Shown here: positions 8,304-18,598 of the stretch, in pieces
How the letters are laid out: every line of letters begins with the position of its first letter
Position numbering within the stretch: position 1 is the first letter of the stretch
NCBI RefSeq assembly: GCF_029223525.1
Contig: NZ_JARHTQ010000020.1
Span: 1 to 64,000, forward strand
Length of the DNA stretch: 64,000 nucleotides
Origin: Streptantibioticus ferralitis
GTDB taxonomy: Bacteria > Actinomycetota > Actinomycetes > Streptomycetales > Streptomycetaceae
Reading direction: 5' to 3'
Made by a program: the position numbers and the translations under genes
The notes under the pieces: generated by a model
Seen by the model: the letters and a program-made list of their open reading frames with translations, nothing else
Databases searched by the model: none
What the model was told of the DNA's origin: nothing

Positions 8304-8945
8304 TCAGCCCGCGAGCTGCTGCAGGGCGATGTTCAGTTGCAGCACGTTGACCGTCGGCTGCCCGAGGAAACCGAGCTGGCGTCCGTCGGTGTGGTCCGCG
8401 ACCAGCTGGGCCACCTTCGCCGGGTCCAGGTGGCGGGCCTTGGCGACCCGGTTGGCCTGGATCTTGGCGTACTCCGGAGAGATGTCCGGGTCCAGACCCG
8501 AACCGCTCGCGGTCACCGCGTCCACCGGTACGGCGGACGGCGACACCCCGTTGAACTCGGCGACCTGCTTGCGCCGGTCGTTGACCGTCTGCACCAACTG
8601 CGGGTTGGTCGGGCCGAGGTTGGAGGCACCGGAGGCGGTGGTGTCGTAGCCGTCGGTACCGGCCGCCGAAGGCCGCGGCTGGAACCACTTGGGGTCCGGC
8701 TGAGCGGTCTCCTTGGGGTCGTTGGGATTCTTCTTCGGCAGGTTGAAGTTCTGGCCGAGCAGGCTGGAGCCGACCGCCTTGCCGTCGACCTTCACCTGGG
8801 AGCCGTTGGCCTTGTCGTTGAACGCGGCCTGGGCGACGCCCCACACGGCGAGCGGGTAGATCACACCGGTCACCACGGTCAGTACGAGCAGCGCGCGCAG
8901 CGCGGCCCAGGCCAACCGGGCACTGTTACGGAAGGAGTTGTTCAT
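8304..8945 (-). CDS. kdpC: KdpC, K+-transporting ATPase subunit C
   Basis: A 213-aa subunit of the high-affinity Kdp K+ pump. One N-terminal transmembrane helix (residues ~12-38, LAWAALRALLVLTVVTGVIYPLAVWG) is followed by a periplasmic-side soluble domain with the family elements NGSQV, GQNF, SASNLGPTNP-like GASNLGPTNP, AVTASGSGLDPDISPEYA and DGRQLGFLGQPTVNVLQLN. It acts as a chaperone-like subunit that assists ATP binding by KdpB. The ATG at 8945 lies 6 nt after the kdpB stop, the last gene of the operon. Confidence 0.97.
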   Translation of the reverse strand: MNNSFRNSARLAWAALRALLVLTVVTGVIYPLAVWGVAQAAFNDKANGSQVKVDGKAVGSSLLGQNFNLPKKNPNDPKETAQPDPKWFQPRPSAAGTDGYDTTASGASNLGPTNPQLVQTVNDRRKQVAEFNGVSPSAVPVDAVTASGSGLDPDISPEYAKIQANRVAKARHLDPAKVAQLVADHTDGRQLGFLGQPTVNVLQLNIALQQLAG

Positions 8946-8951
8946 GGTGGG

Positions 8952-11086
<2,135 letters not shown>

Positions 11087-11090
<4 letters not shown>

Positions 11091-12748
11091 GACAGCCCCT
11101 CAGCGATCGGGCCGAGCGCCAGGGCCGGGAAGTACGTCAGACCGGTGACGATCAGCACCGTGCCCACCAACAGCCCCGCGAACAGCGGCTTCTCGGTGCG
11201 CAGGGTGCCCGCGGTCTCCGGTACCGGCCGCTGCTCGGCGAGCGAACCGGCCAGCGCCAGGACGAACACCATCGGCAGGAAGCGGCCCAGGATGACCGCG
11301 AGCCCGATCATGGTGTTGTACCAGTCGGTGTTGGCGTTCAGGCCCGCGAAGGCCGAACCGTTGTTGTTGGCAGCCGAGGTGAAGGCGTACAGGACCTCGG
11401 AGAAGCCGTGCGCCCCCGGGTTGGCCGCGGAGTGGATCGGAGTCGGCAGTGCCATCGAGGCGGCGGTGAAGATCAGCGCCACCGCGGGGGTGATCAGGAT
11501 GTAGCACGCGGCGAACTTGATCTCGCGGCCACCGATCTTCTTGCCCAGGTACTCGGGCGTACGGCCGACCATCAGACCGGCGATGAACACCGCGATGATC
11601 GCCATGATCAGCATGCCGTACAGGCCGGAGCCGGTACCGCCCGGCGCGAGCTCGCCCAGCATCATGCTGAGCATCGCGATGCCGCCGCCGAGACCGGTGA
11701 GCGACGAGTGGGCGGCGTCCACCGCGCCGGTCGAGGTCAGCGTGGTGCTGACCGCGAAGAGCGAGGAACCGCCGACGCCGAAACGCTGCTCCTTGCCCTC
11801 CATCGCGCCGCCCGCCGCCTGCAGTGCGGCGCCCGGGTGGGCCATCTCGGACCAGGTCATCAGGACGACGAAGCCGATCCAGATGACGAACATCGCGGCG
11901 AGGATCGCGTAGCCCTGCTTCACGCTGCCGACCATCTTGCCGAACGTGCGGGTCAGCGCGAACGGGATGGCCAGGATCAGGAAGATCTCGAAGAGGTTGG
12001 TGAAGGCGTTCGGATTCTCGAACGGATGCGCCGAGTTGGCGTTGAAGAAGCCACCGCCGTTGGTGCCGAGCTCCTTGATCGCCTCCTGCGAGGCGACGCT
12101 GCCGACCGGCATGCCCTGGCTACCACCGCCGAGGGTGGTGAGGTCGTGCCAGTTGCCGAAGTTCTCGATGGCGCCGCAGGCGACCAGCACGATCGCCGCG
12201 ATGAAGGAGAGCGGCAGCAGGATGCGCACCGTGGTGCGCACCAGGTCGGACCAGAAGTTGCCGAGGTCCCCGGTGCGAGACCGGGCGAAGCCGCGGACCA
12301 GCGCGATCGCCACCGCGATGCCGACGGCCGCGGAGACGAAGTTCTGCACCGCCAGGCCGCCGGTCTGCACGACGTGGCCCATCGTGGTCTCGCCCGAGTA
12401 GGACTGCCAGTTGGTGTTGGTGACGAAGGATGCGGCGGTGTTGAACGCCTGCTGCGGGGTGACGGCGGCGAACCCGAGCGAGCCGGGCAGGTGGTTCTGG
12501 ATCCGCTGCAGGAGGTAGAGGAACAGGACGCTGATCACTGAGAATGCGAGCACCCCACGCAGGTACGCGGGCCAGCGCATCTCGGTGTCGGGGTTGGCGC
12601 CGATGGAGCGGTAGATCCAGCGCTCCACGCGCAGGTGCTTCTTCGAGCTGTAGACCCCGGCCATGTAGTCGCCGAGGGGCACATACACCAGGGCGAGCGC
12701 CACGATGAGCGCGGAAACCTGGAGCACATCTGCAAATATCGGGCTCAT
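11087..12748 (-). CDS. kdpA: KdpA, K+-translocating channel-like subunit
   Basis: A 553-aa membrane subunit related to the SKT superfamily of K+ channels and transporters. About ten transmembrane helices are visible. The repeated selectivity-filter-like loops include [34 protein letters not shown] and [14 protein letters not shown], all typical of KdpA. The chosen ATG (12748, [10 protein letters not shown]) gives the usual length; a longer frame upstream would run through kdpF. The gene begins 8 nt after the kdpF stop. Confidence 0.97.
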
Positions 12749-12756
12749 GTGGACGC

Positions 12757-12846
12757 TCAGAACCTCTCCGGGAAGATGAGGGCGAGGACCAGGTAACCCA
12801 GCAGGGCGACGGCCACGACGAGGCCGGTGATGTTCTCGGCGCTCAC
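12757..12846 (-). CDS. kdpF: KdpF, small stabilising subunit of the Kdp ATPase
   Basis: A 29-aa single-pass membrane peptide starting with GTG. The hydrophobic core is [20 protein letters not shown] and the C-terminal PERF motif is typical of KdpF. It stabilises the KdpABC complex in other bacteria. The GTG overlaps the stop of the preceding 27-aa ORF by 4 nt (GTGA), so it is likely translated by coupling. Too short for many gene finders. Confidence 0.93.
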   Translation of the reverse strand: MSAENITGLVVAVALLGYLVLALIFPERF

Positions 12847-12926
12847 AGCTTCGCAACCCCCTTGGCGACCAGAGCCACCAGCGCGAAGACCGCGAGAGTG
12901 GTGAGGACGAAGGCCAAGTCGGCCAT
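12843..12926 (-). CDS. 27-aa membrane peptide, first gene of the kdp operon
   Basis: An ORF of 27 codons starting with ATG at 12926, preceded by AGGAG at a good distance (ACTAGGAGCACGCG leader). It encodes [20 protein letters not shown] followed by a short basic end (AKGVAKL), a single transmembrane helix. It overlaps kdpF by 4 nt in GTGA fashion. The strong ribosome-binding site and the coupling argue that it is translated. The peptide resembles KdpF in size and topology but lacks the PERF end. A role in the Kdp complex is inference from position. Confidence 0.75.
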   Translation of the reverse strand: MADLAFVLTTLAVFALVALVAKGVAKL

Positions 12927-13057
12927 CGCGTGCTCCTAGTTCAGGATCGGATTTCGGACAACGTCGAGTGAAACCGCCGATCCAGCCGACGCGCCTCCCG
13001 TTGACGCCCTCCATACGGCCTTTGTCGCGCCCTTGACGGGTTCCATACGGGCACGAA
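12927..13057 (-). promoter_or_regulatory. Leader/promoter region of the kdp operon
   Basis: About 130 bp between the ATG of the 27-aa peptide and the terminator of the upstream DUF3710 operon. It must contain the kdp promoter and the expected KdpE site. I cannot assign -35/-10 hexamers or a KdpE box with confidence, and see no hairpin resembling a c-di-AMP riboswitch. Confidence 0.4.
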
Positions 13058-13103
13058 AAACCGGTGGGCCGGACCTGTTTCCACAGGTCCGGCCCACCGG
13101 TTT
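13058..13103 (-). terminator. Strong intrinsic terminator after the DUF3710 gene
   Basis: A perfect 21-bp inverted repeat (13058-13078 / 13083-13103) with a 4-nt loop. On the minus strand the stem is followed by a run of five Ts, so it is a classic intrinsic terminator for leftward transcription. It separates the dut-DUF3710 transcript from the kdp promoter. Confidence 0.9.
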
Positions 13104-13121
13104 CAAGCCATCAGGGGACTG

Positions 13122-13312
13122 CCCCCGAACTCCCAGCCCAGCCGCAGGCGCTACCGCACCTCGGTGATCTCCGGCCCCCGACGCATCGGGTCGATGCCGT
13201 CAGAGACCGCGCACATCCGGGGGCTAACCCCCGAACCCCCAGCCCAGCCGCAGGCGCTACCGCACCTCGGTGATCTCCGGCCCCCGACGCATCGGGTCGA
13301 TGCCGTCAGAGA
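13122..13312. repeat. Direct duplication of the DUF3710 gene 3' end with a GC-rich element
   Basis: The 75 bp at 13238-13312 recur identically at 13132-13206, period 106 bp; with 1-2 mismatches the similarity extends 10 bp further left (13122 and 13228). The gene-proximal copy contains the last 18 codons and stop of the DUF3710 gene (from 13257). The distal copy is therefore a non-coding relic of that 3' end. Each unit carries CCCCCGAAC followed by CCC-rich sequence and GCCGCAGGCGC, the same element found at 29637-29769. Confidence 0.9.
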
Positions 13313-14036
13313 ACTTGCCCGGTGCGGACTGGTCCTGCTGCAGGCCCTCCGGCATCATCTGGGCGTCGTCCGGGAGCTTGAGGACGACGGGGTCGCGCGG
13401 GGCCATCGGGGAGTCGCCGCGGTTGACCACGGTGTCCCGGAAGATCTGCTCCAGCACACCGGCGGCCTGCGGGTGGACCGCGCCCTGGCCGGAGATGACG
13501 CCGCGCAGGAACCAGCGCGGACCGTCACAGCCGACGAAGCGCACCAGCTGCACGCCATTGGTGCCGTCCGGCAGCTGCACCGGGACCTGCGCGCGCAACT
13601 CCCAGCCCAGCGGCCCCTCGACCTCATCGATGACACCGCCCTGCTGGGTGATCCCAGAAGCGATCTCGTCACGTACCTCGCCCCAGATCCCCTCGGACTT
13701 GGGCGCGGCGAAAGCCTGCAGCTGGATGGCGCTGTCCTGCAGCACGACGGTCGCGGCGACGATCGAGTCGCCCGCCACCTCCACCCGCAGCTCCATGCCG
13801 TCCACCCCGGGCACAAACAGCCCGCCGAGGTCGACCCGGCCCTCGTTCGGGTCCCTGACCTCGCTGATGTCCCACGGTCCGTCCGGACGCGGAGCGGGCG
13901 GCAGGTTGTACCGCCGGGTCTCCCCCGGCTCCTCTGACGCGTCGGCGTCCTCTGTCGTCTCGTCCGGGCCCGCGTCTACGGCGAGCTCGTCGAGGGCGTC
14001 TTCGCGCTCCTTGCGGCGACGACGGAACACGGTCAC
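13257..14036 (-). CDS. DUF3710 domain-containing protein
   Basis: A 259-aa soluble protein of the actinobacterial DUF3710 family. The N-terminus is highly charged: a basic start (MTVFRRRRKERED), then an acidic Asp/Glu-rich stretch to residue ~40. The conserved domain (residues ~45-230) includes GPWDISEV, GRVDLGGL, VQLPDGTNGVQLVRFVGCDGPRWFLRGVISG and a C-terminal PEITEVR. The function is unknown. The GTG start overlaps the dut stop (GTGA), placing it third in a thioesterase-dut-DUF3710 coupled operon. Its 3' end is duplicated immediately downstream. Confidence 0.9.
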   Translation of the reverse strand: MTVFRRRRKEREDALDELAVDAGPDETTEDADASEEPGETRRYNLPPAPRPDGPWDISEVRDPNEGRVDLGGLFVPGVDGMELRVEVAGDSIVAATVVLQDSAIQLQAFAAPKSEGIWGEVRDEIASGITQQGGVIDEVEGPLGWELRAQVPVQLPDGTNGVQLVRFVGCDGPRWFLRGVISGQGAVHPQAAGVLEQIFRDTVVNRGDSPMAPRDPVVLKLPDDAQMMPEGLQQDQSAPGKFSDGIDPMRRGPEITEVR

Positions 14037-14608
14037 TGTCCTTCCCGGTCTGCGGCGACCGAAGCGTAGCCCTTACCGATCGTAGAACCCGTCGTACGAG
14101 CCGCCGGGCCAGCCGCCCCCATAGCCTGGACGACATCGGAGGCACCCCCTCCGGCATGCCCCCCAGTAGAGCCGAAGCCCCGTGCGGCCCTCGCAGAGCC
14201 GGGCAGCTCCGCGACCTCATGGAAGCGGACCTTCTCGACCTGCTGGACGACCAGCTGGGCGATCCGGTCGAACCGCTCGAACCGCACGCTCTCGCGCGGG
14301 TCCAGGTTGACCAAAATCACCTTGATCTCCCCACGGTACCCGGCATCCACCGTCCCGGGCGTATTCACCATGGAGACACCACACCTGGCGGCCAGGCCGG
14401 AACGCGGGTGGACGAAGGCGGCGTACCCGTCGGGCAGCGCGATGGCGATCCCGGTCGGCAGCACCATGCGCTCGCCGGGGGCGAGTTCGGCGGCCTCGGT
14501 GGTCACCAGGTCGACGCCCGCGTCGCCCGGGTGGCCATAGGCCGGGATCGGCACTTCGGGGTCGATACGGCGGATCAGCACATCCACGGGATTGCGCGGG
14601 TCACTCAC
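14033..14608 (-). CDS. dut: Deoxyuridine 5'-triphosphate nucleotidohydrolase (dUTPase)
   Basis: A 191-aa trimeric-type dUTPase that hydrolyses dUTP to dUMP and pyrophosphate, keeping uracil out of DNA and feeding dTMP synthesis. All five motifs are visible: DAGVDLVT (residues ~27-34), HPRSGLA, NTPGTVDAGYRGEIKV, RIAQLVV, and ARGFGSTGG near residue ~145. The C-terminal tail after motif 5 is about 45 residues, longer than in many homologues, and rich in Ala/Gly. The start is GTG, overlapping the thioesterase stop by 4 nt. Thymidine kinase is encoded at 29 kb in the same window. Confidence 0.95.
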   Translation of the reverse strand: MSDPRNPVDVLIRRIDPEVPIPAYGHPGDAGVDLVTTEAAELAPGERMVLPTGIAIALPDGYAAFVHPRSGLAARCGVSMVNTPGTVDAGYRGEIKVILVNLDPRESVRFERFDRIAQLVVQQVEKVRFHEVAELPGSARAARGFGSTGGHAGGGASDVVQAMGAAGPAARTTGSTIGKGYASVAADREGQ

Positions 14609-15210
14609 GGGTTCACCTCGAAGGCGCGGGCGACCTTCACCTGGTCGGGGTCGGCGAGGGCGGCCTTGATCTCCTGTGGGCGCCCGTTCTTGGTGAAGTG
14701 TTCGAGCTTCACCTCGATGAAGACGGAGTCGGCGCGCACCGCCACCGGGCCGTCGGAGCCGCCGATCCGGCCGACGGCGGAGCCGTAGATCTTCCGGCCC
14801 GCGACCCCCGTGCAGCGCGCCTCGAGGTGCAGCGTGGCACCGACCGGGACCGGACGCACGAAGTCGGTCTCCAGGCGGCCGGTGACCGCGATGACGCGCA
14901 GCAGCCAGTTCAGCGAGCCCAGTGTCTCGTCCAGCGCCAGGGCCAGTACGCCGCCGTGGGCGAGGCCCGGTGCGCCCTGGTGGGCGGGTCGCACGGTGAA
15001 CTCGGCGGTGACGGTGACCCCTTCACCGGCCCGTGCCTCGAGGTGCAGCCCGTGCAGCTGGCCCTCACCGCAGCCGAAGCACTGGTCGTAGTGCGCACCG
15101 AGGAGCGTGCCGGGCGCGGGTGCGTCGGGATGGCGCACCGGCGAAGCCACGTCGGGCGGCGGCGTCAGCGCGGCGCCAACGCCGCTGTCGGATCCTGTAG
15201 CTGCACTCAC
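14605..15210 (-). CDS. PaaI/hotdog-fold thioesterase
   Basis: A 201-aa protein with a single hotdog domain in residues ~35-200. The PaaI-type signature GLAHGGVLALALDETLG supplies the HGG turn and active-site acidic residue; FVRPVPVGATLHLEARC follows. Such enzymes hydrolyse acyl-CoA thioesters; the substrate cannot be inferred. The family-like N-terminal C-F-G-C (QCFGCGEGQLHGLHL) suggests the zinc-free CxxC variant common in actinobacteria. I chose the GTG at 15210, which has AGGAGGG upstream, rather than the longer frame to 15360. It is the first gene of the dut operon. Confidence 0.9.
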   Translation of the reverse strand: MSAATGSDSGVGAALTPPPDVASPVRHPDAPAPGTLLGAHYDQCFGCGEGQLHGLHLEARAGEGVTVTAEFTVRPAHQGAPGLAHGGVLALALDETLGSLNWLLRVIAVTGRLETDFVRPVPVGATLHLEARCTGVAGRKIYGSAVGRIGGSDGPVAVRADSVFIEVKLEHFTKNGRPQEIKAALADPDQVKVARAFEVNP

Positions 15211-15369
15211 GGCCCGAACCCTACCCTCCTGCGGGTGCGGAATCCGTACGGTGCGCACAGGGGATCGAATCGCCCGCCCGGCCGCGAATCCCCACCGGAC
15301 CCCGTGCTTGCGCCCGCACCGGGCGGAGCAGCGCACCGGGCTCTTGGTCACACATGTCAAGCTGTTGCC

Positions 15370-15816
15370 ATGCAGCCTTACGACGAACGCCTTACCGTGC
15401 CGCGCTCCTGGTGGTTCCTCGCCGTGGTCGGCGGAATCGGCTGTGCGCTGGTGGCGCTGCCGTTCGGCACGTTGCCGCTGCTCGGCGTCTTCGTCGGGGC
15501 GACGGCGCTGTTCCTGGCGCTGGTGAGCTCCTACGGCTCCGCGCGGATCCGGGTGGTGGCCGGTTCGCTGGTGGCCGGAGACGCCAAGATCCCGGTGGCG
15601 GCGCTGGGGGAGGCGGTGGCGCTGGACCCGGAGGAGGCGCGTGCGTGGCGCTCCTACAAGGCGGACATGCGCGCGTTCATGCTGCTGCGCAGCTATGTGC
15701 CGACCGCGCTGAAGGTCGAGGTCACCGACCCGGACGACCCGACTCCGTACCTGTATCTGTCGACGCGGTCGCCGGAGCGGCTGGCCGCGGCGCTGCGGAC
15801 CGTCAGGACGAGCTAG
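15370..15816 (+). CDS. DUF3093 domain-containing membrane protein
   Basis: A 148-aa protein. Two adjacent transmembrane helices lie at residues ~14-32 and ~34-52, followed by a soluble C-terminal domain with GSARIRVVAGSLVAGDAKIP, a Y-K-A-D-M-R-A-F motif and VTDPDDPTPYLYLSTRSPE, the hallmarks of DUF3093. The family is actinobacterial and uncharacterised; it often sits beside dut. It is divergent from the thioesterase-dut operon, with a 159-bp shared promoter region. Its last 14 nt overlap the end of the convergent downstream gene. Confidence 0.88.
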   Translation: MQPYDERLTVPRSWWFLAVVGGIGCALVALPFGTLPLLGVFVGATALFLALVSSYGSARIRVVAGSLVAGDAKIPVAALGEAVALDPEEARAWRSYKADMRAFMLLRSYVPTALKVEVTDPDDPTPYLYLSTRSPERLAAALRTVRTS

Positions 15817-16567
15817 GCGGGTTCAGTGCGTCCCAGGCGATCTGCCGGTGCCGCAGGTCGTCACGGACGCGATGGGCGAGCCGCTGGGTGTCGCGCCGGT
15901 TCATCACGGCGCCGACGGTCGCACCGATCATGAAGGGCGCCAGCGTCGGCAGATGGCGGGCGGTGCGCTTGACGAGCTGCTGGCGCAGTTCCCGCTTCAT
16001 CTGAGCGCTGAGCGCGATGTTCACCGAGGACGGCTTGGTGATCTCTATGCCGCGCTGCTCGGTCCACGCGCCGAGATAGGCGAAGGCGCGCTGCTTGACC
16101 GTGCCGGTCGCGGGCACGCCGTAGACCTCGTGCAGTTCGGCGATCAGTTTGAACTCCAGGGCCGCGACGGCGAGCGTCTCGGCCGCCAGCTCGGCGGTCA
16201 TGGCGGGCGGCACCGGGAGCATCGCGGCGGCGCCGATGCCCGCGCCGACGGTCGCGGTCCCGGTGGCCGCCCCGGCGATGAGCCGATCGGCGATCTCCTC
16301 CGGGCCGAGGCCGGGAAACTGCGCTCGTAGCGTGGCCAGGTCGCGGACCGGGATCCGTGGCGCGGCGTCGACCAGCCGCTCGGCGAGCACCGTGGCACCG
16401 GCCTTGGCGCCGCTGCCCACGCGACGCACGAGCGAGGCCCGCCCGGTGCTCACCGCCGCCACGCTGGGCGGCGTTGCGCGCCGCTGGTCAGCGGAGCCTC
16501 GCTCGTCGTCATTTGCCGCCGGAGCGCCGACCTTGCCCTTCTTCCGAAACGGTACGGGGCCCGCCAC
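15803..16567 (-). CDS. Conserved hypothetical protein, membrane-associated
   Basis: A 254-aa protein I do not recognise by function. The first ~70 residues are basic and polar. A region near residues 95-130 is Gly/Ala-rich and hydrophobic (ATGTATVGAGIGAAAMLPVP), followed by an amphipathic helical part (ELAAETLAVAALEFKLIAEL). A second glycine-containing hydrophobic segment (APFMIGATVGAVMNRRDT) lies near residue 215. The two glycine-zipper-like segments suggest membrane insertion or oligomerisation. It is convergent with DUF3093 and ends inside it. The start at ATG 16567 is the only good choice. Confidence 0.8.
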   Translation of the reverse strand: MAGPVPFRKKGKVGAPAANDDERGSADQRRATPPSVAAVSTGRASLVRRVGSGAKAGATVLAERLVDAAPRIPVRDLATLRAQFPGLGPEEIADRLIAGAATGTATVGAGIGAAAMLPVPPAMTAELAAETLAVAALEFKLIAELHEVYGVPATGTVKQRAFAYLGAWTEQRGIEITKPSSVNIALSAQMKRELRQQLVKRTARHLPTLAPFMIGATVGAVMNRRDTQRLAHRVRDDLRHRQIAWDALNPPSSS

Positions 16568-16581
16568 GGCTACCCCGGCCG

Positions 16582-16881
16582 TCAGGCCGCGCAGTCGCGG
16601 CAGATCGGCTGACCGTTCTTCTCCTCGGCCAGCTGGCTGCGGTGGTGCACCAGGAAGCAGCTCATGCAGGTGAACTCGTCCGCCTGGCGGGGCAGCACCC
16701 GTACCGAGAGCTCCTCGTTGGAGAGGTCAGCGCCGGGCAGCTCAAGGCCCTCGGCCTGCTCGAACTCGTCGATGTCCACGGTGGACGTCGACTTGTCGTT
16801 CCGGCGGGCCTTCAGTTCCTCGATGCTGTCTTCGTTGACGTCGTCATCGGTCTTACGTGGCGTGTCGTAATCGGTTGCCAT
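16582..16881 (-). CDS. DUF4193 small zinc-binding-type protein
   Basis: A 99-aa acidic protein. The C-terminus carries four cysteines in two pairs, TCMSCFLVHHRSQL and ICRDC, a likely zinc ribbon; the first 60 residues are rich in Asp, Glu and Thr. DUF4193 proteins are conserved throughout actinobacteria and uncharacterised. ATG at 16881 gives the conserved MATDYDTPRK start, with a purine-rich leader (GGGGGAGAGCGCC). It is only 14 nt downstream of the preceding 254-aa gene's start region, on the same strand. Confidence 0.9.
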   Translation of the reverse strand: MATDYDTPRKTDDDVNEDSIEELKARRNDKSTSTVDIDEFEQAEGLELPGADLSNEELSVRVLPRQADEFTCMSCFLVHHRSQLAEEKNGQPICRDCAA

Positions 16882-17311
16882 GGCGCTCTCCCCCTCTGGG
16901 TGTTTGCGGTATCTCCAGCGCACGTAACGCGTGGGAGGCCGGTCTTGTGCCCGACCCGAGGCGGAGATTTTGCCTCACATCAAGGCCTGTTACTCAATCG
17001 ACACCCAACCGCACCCCCGAAGAGGTGATCGTGTCGGCTGCCTATCTGGACCGAACACGGTCCGAATGTCGCACTTCACTCACGCCGTCACGTGTACTTC
17101 CCGTGATCATGACCTGCGGAAACATGGATTTTTCGGCTTTTTGCGCAAGTGAACTGATCACTCAGCGTACCCATGGCCGAAATCGCATGTGCGATCGGTC
17201 ACAGGGGACCAAACGGCCGGACAGACCGGAAAATTCCGCGCGAAGCGAACTCGTCCCGGGCGTGTTGATACCTACCGCCCGAACGGGTTACCCGGCTGGT
17301 CAATGACCAGG
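16882..17311. other. 430-bp intergenic region with a CRP-like palindrome
   Basis: No gene seen. It contains the upstream region of the DUF4193 gene and the 3' flank of cutS. At 17182-17195 there is an inverted repeat of 6-bp arms around TG, overlapping GTGCGATCGGTCAC (17189-17202), which fits the pattern GTG-N6-GNCAC proposed, as I recall, for streptomycete Crp. No terminator with a clear stem was found after cutS. Confidence 0.35.
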
Positions 17312-18592
17312 TCACAGCGGGATCGCCACCCGCATCACCAGGCCACCGCCGTCCCGGGGCTGCGCCGTGATCGATCCACCGTGCGCCCGGGCGACCGAGC
17401 GGACGATCGACAGGCCCAGGCCGACGCCCTTGTCGCTGTTGGTGCGTTCGGTGCGCAGTCTGCGGAACGGCTCAAAGATGTTGTCCAGCTCGTACGCCGG
17501 GACCACCGGCCCGGTGTTCGCAACCGTCAGCACGGCATGGCCGCTCTCGGTGCCCGTGGTGACCTCCACCCAACCGTCCGGCATGTTGTAGCGCACCGCG
17601 TTCTGCACCAGGTTCAGCGCGATCCGCTCCAGCAGTACCCCGCTGCCTCGCACCACCGCGGGTGCCAGTTCCTCGCTGCGCAGGTCCACGCCCTTGGCCG
17701 TGGCCTCGGAGCGGCTCTGGTCGACCGCCTGGGACGCCGCCTCGGCGAGGTCGACCGGCTTGCGCTCGACGACCTCGTTGTCGCTGCGGGCGAGCAGCAG
17801 CAGCCCCTCCACCAGCTGCTCGCTGCGCAGATTGGTGGCCAGCAGCGTCTTGCCCAGCTGCTGCAGATCCGGTGAGGCATGGGGGTCGGCGAGCTGCACC
17901 TCCAACAGCGTGCGGTTGATCGCCAACGGTGTTCTCAGCTCATGGGAGGCGTTGGCGACGAAGCGGCGCTGCGACTCGAAGGACCGCACCAGGCGGTCGA
18001 GCATGTCGTCGAAGGTGTCGGCCAGCTCCTTGAGCTCGTCGTCCGGGCCGTCCAGCTCGATCCGCCGGGACAGATCGGATCCGGCCACCGCGCGGGCGGT
18101 GCGGGTGATCCGGCCCAGCGGCGCCAGCACCCGTCCGGCCATCACGTAGCCGAAGGCGAACGCGACCACGGTGAGACCCAGCAGCGCCAGCAGCGAGCGG
18201 CGCAGCAGATCACCGAGCGCCCGTTCGCGCTGCGCCCTCATGCACTGGTCGAGGGCGTCGTTGAAGTTCGACGTGGTCAGGTTGGGGTCGGACAGACCGG
18301 GACAGGCGTTGCTGGTGATCTGCACCTTGCCGCTGTACAACCGGAACGGCGCCTCGTCGCCGGAGTGCATGGCCTGCGCCGCGAGCAGGTAGATGATCAG
18401 CAGCAGCAGTACGCCGGCGATCAGGAACATGCCGCCGTACAGCACGGTCAGCCTTATCCGGATCGTCGGCCGCAGCCAGGGCCCGGTGGACTCGGTCGGG
18501 CGCGGATCCCACGTCGGCTTGGGCGGGGTCTTGGGGGGCGGCCCGGACACCGGGGACGAGGAGGACGAGGAGGGGGAGGAGGAGACGGCCAT
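17312..18592 (-). CDS. cutS: CutS-type sensor histidine kinase
   Basis: A 426-aa membrane kinase, partner of the adjacent CutR. The cytoplasmic N-terminus is Ser/Pro-rich (residues 1-40). TM1 is at ~48-70, an extracytoplasmic domain of about 60 residues contains two cysteines (NACPGLS and DQCMRAQ), and TM2 is at ~135-155. HAMP follows, then HisKA with H217 in NASHELRTPLAINR. The HATPase domain has NLVQNAVRYN and GVGLGLSIVRSVARAHGG. In S. coelicolor/lividans CutRS affects antibiotic production and responds to the cell-envelope/secretion state. The extracytoplasmic cysteine pair could act as a redox switch (inference). Confidence 0.93.
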   Translation of the reverse strand: MAVSSSPSSSSSSPVSGPPPKTPPKPTWDPRPTESTGPWLRPTIRIRLTVLYGGMFLIAGVLLLLIIYLLAAQAMHSGDEAPFRLYSGKVQITSNACPGLSDPNLTTSNFNDALDQCMRAQRERALGDLLRRSLLALLGLTVVAFAFGYVMAGRVLAPLGRITRTARAVAGSDLSRRIELDGPDDELKELADTFDDMLDRLVRSFESQRRFVANASHELRTPLAINRTLLEVQLADPHASPDLQQLGKTLLATNLRSEQLVEGLLLLARSDNEVVERKPVDLAEAASQAVDQSRSEATAKGVDLRSEELAPAVVRGSGVLLERIALNLVQNAVRYNMPDGWVEVTTGTESGHAVLTVANTGPVVPAYELDNIFEPFRRLRTERTNSDKGVGLGLSIVRSVARAHGGSITAQPRDGGGLVMRVAIPL

Positions 18593-18598
18593 CGCGGA

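Noticed and set aside
13132-13206. CRISPR-like or phage attachment repeat
   Set aside because: Only two copies, no spacer pattern or integrase; it is a duplication of a gene 3' end.
16882-17311. Possible small gene between DUF4193 and cutS
   Set aside because: Open frames here have poor codon bias and no convincing ribosome-binding site.
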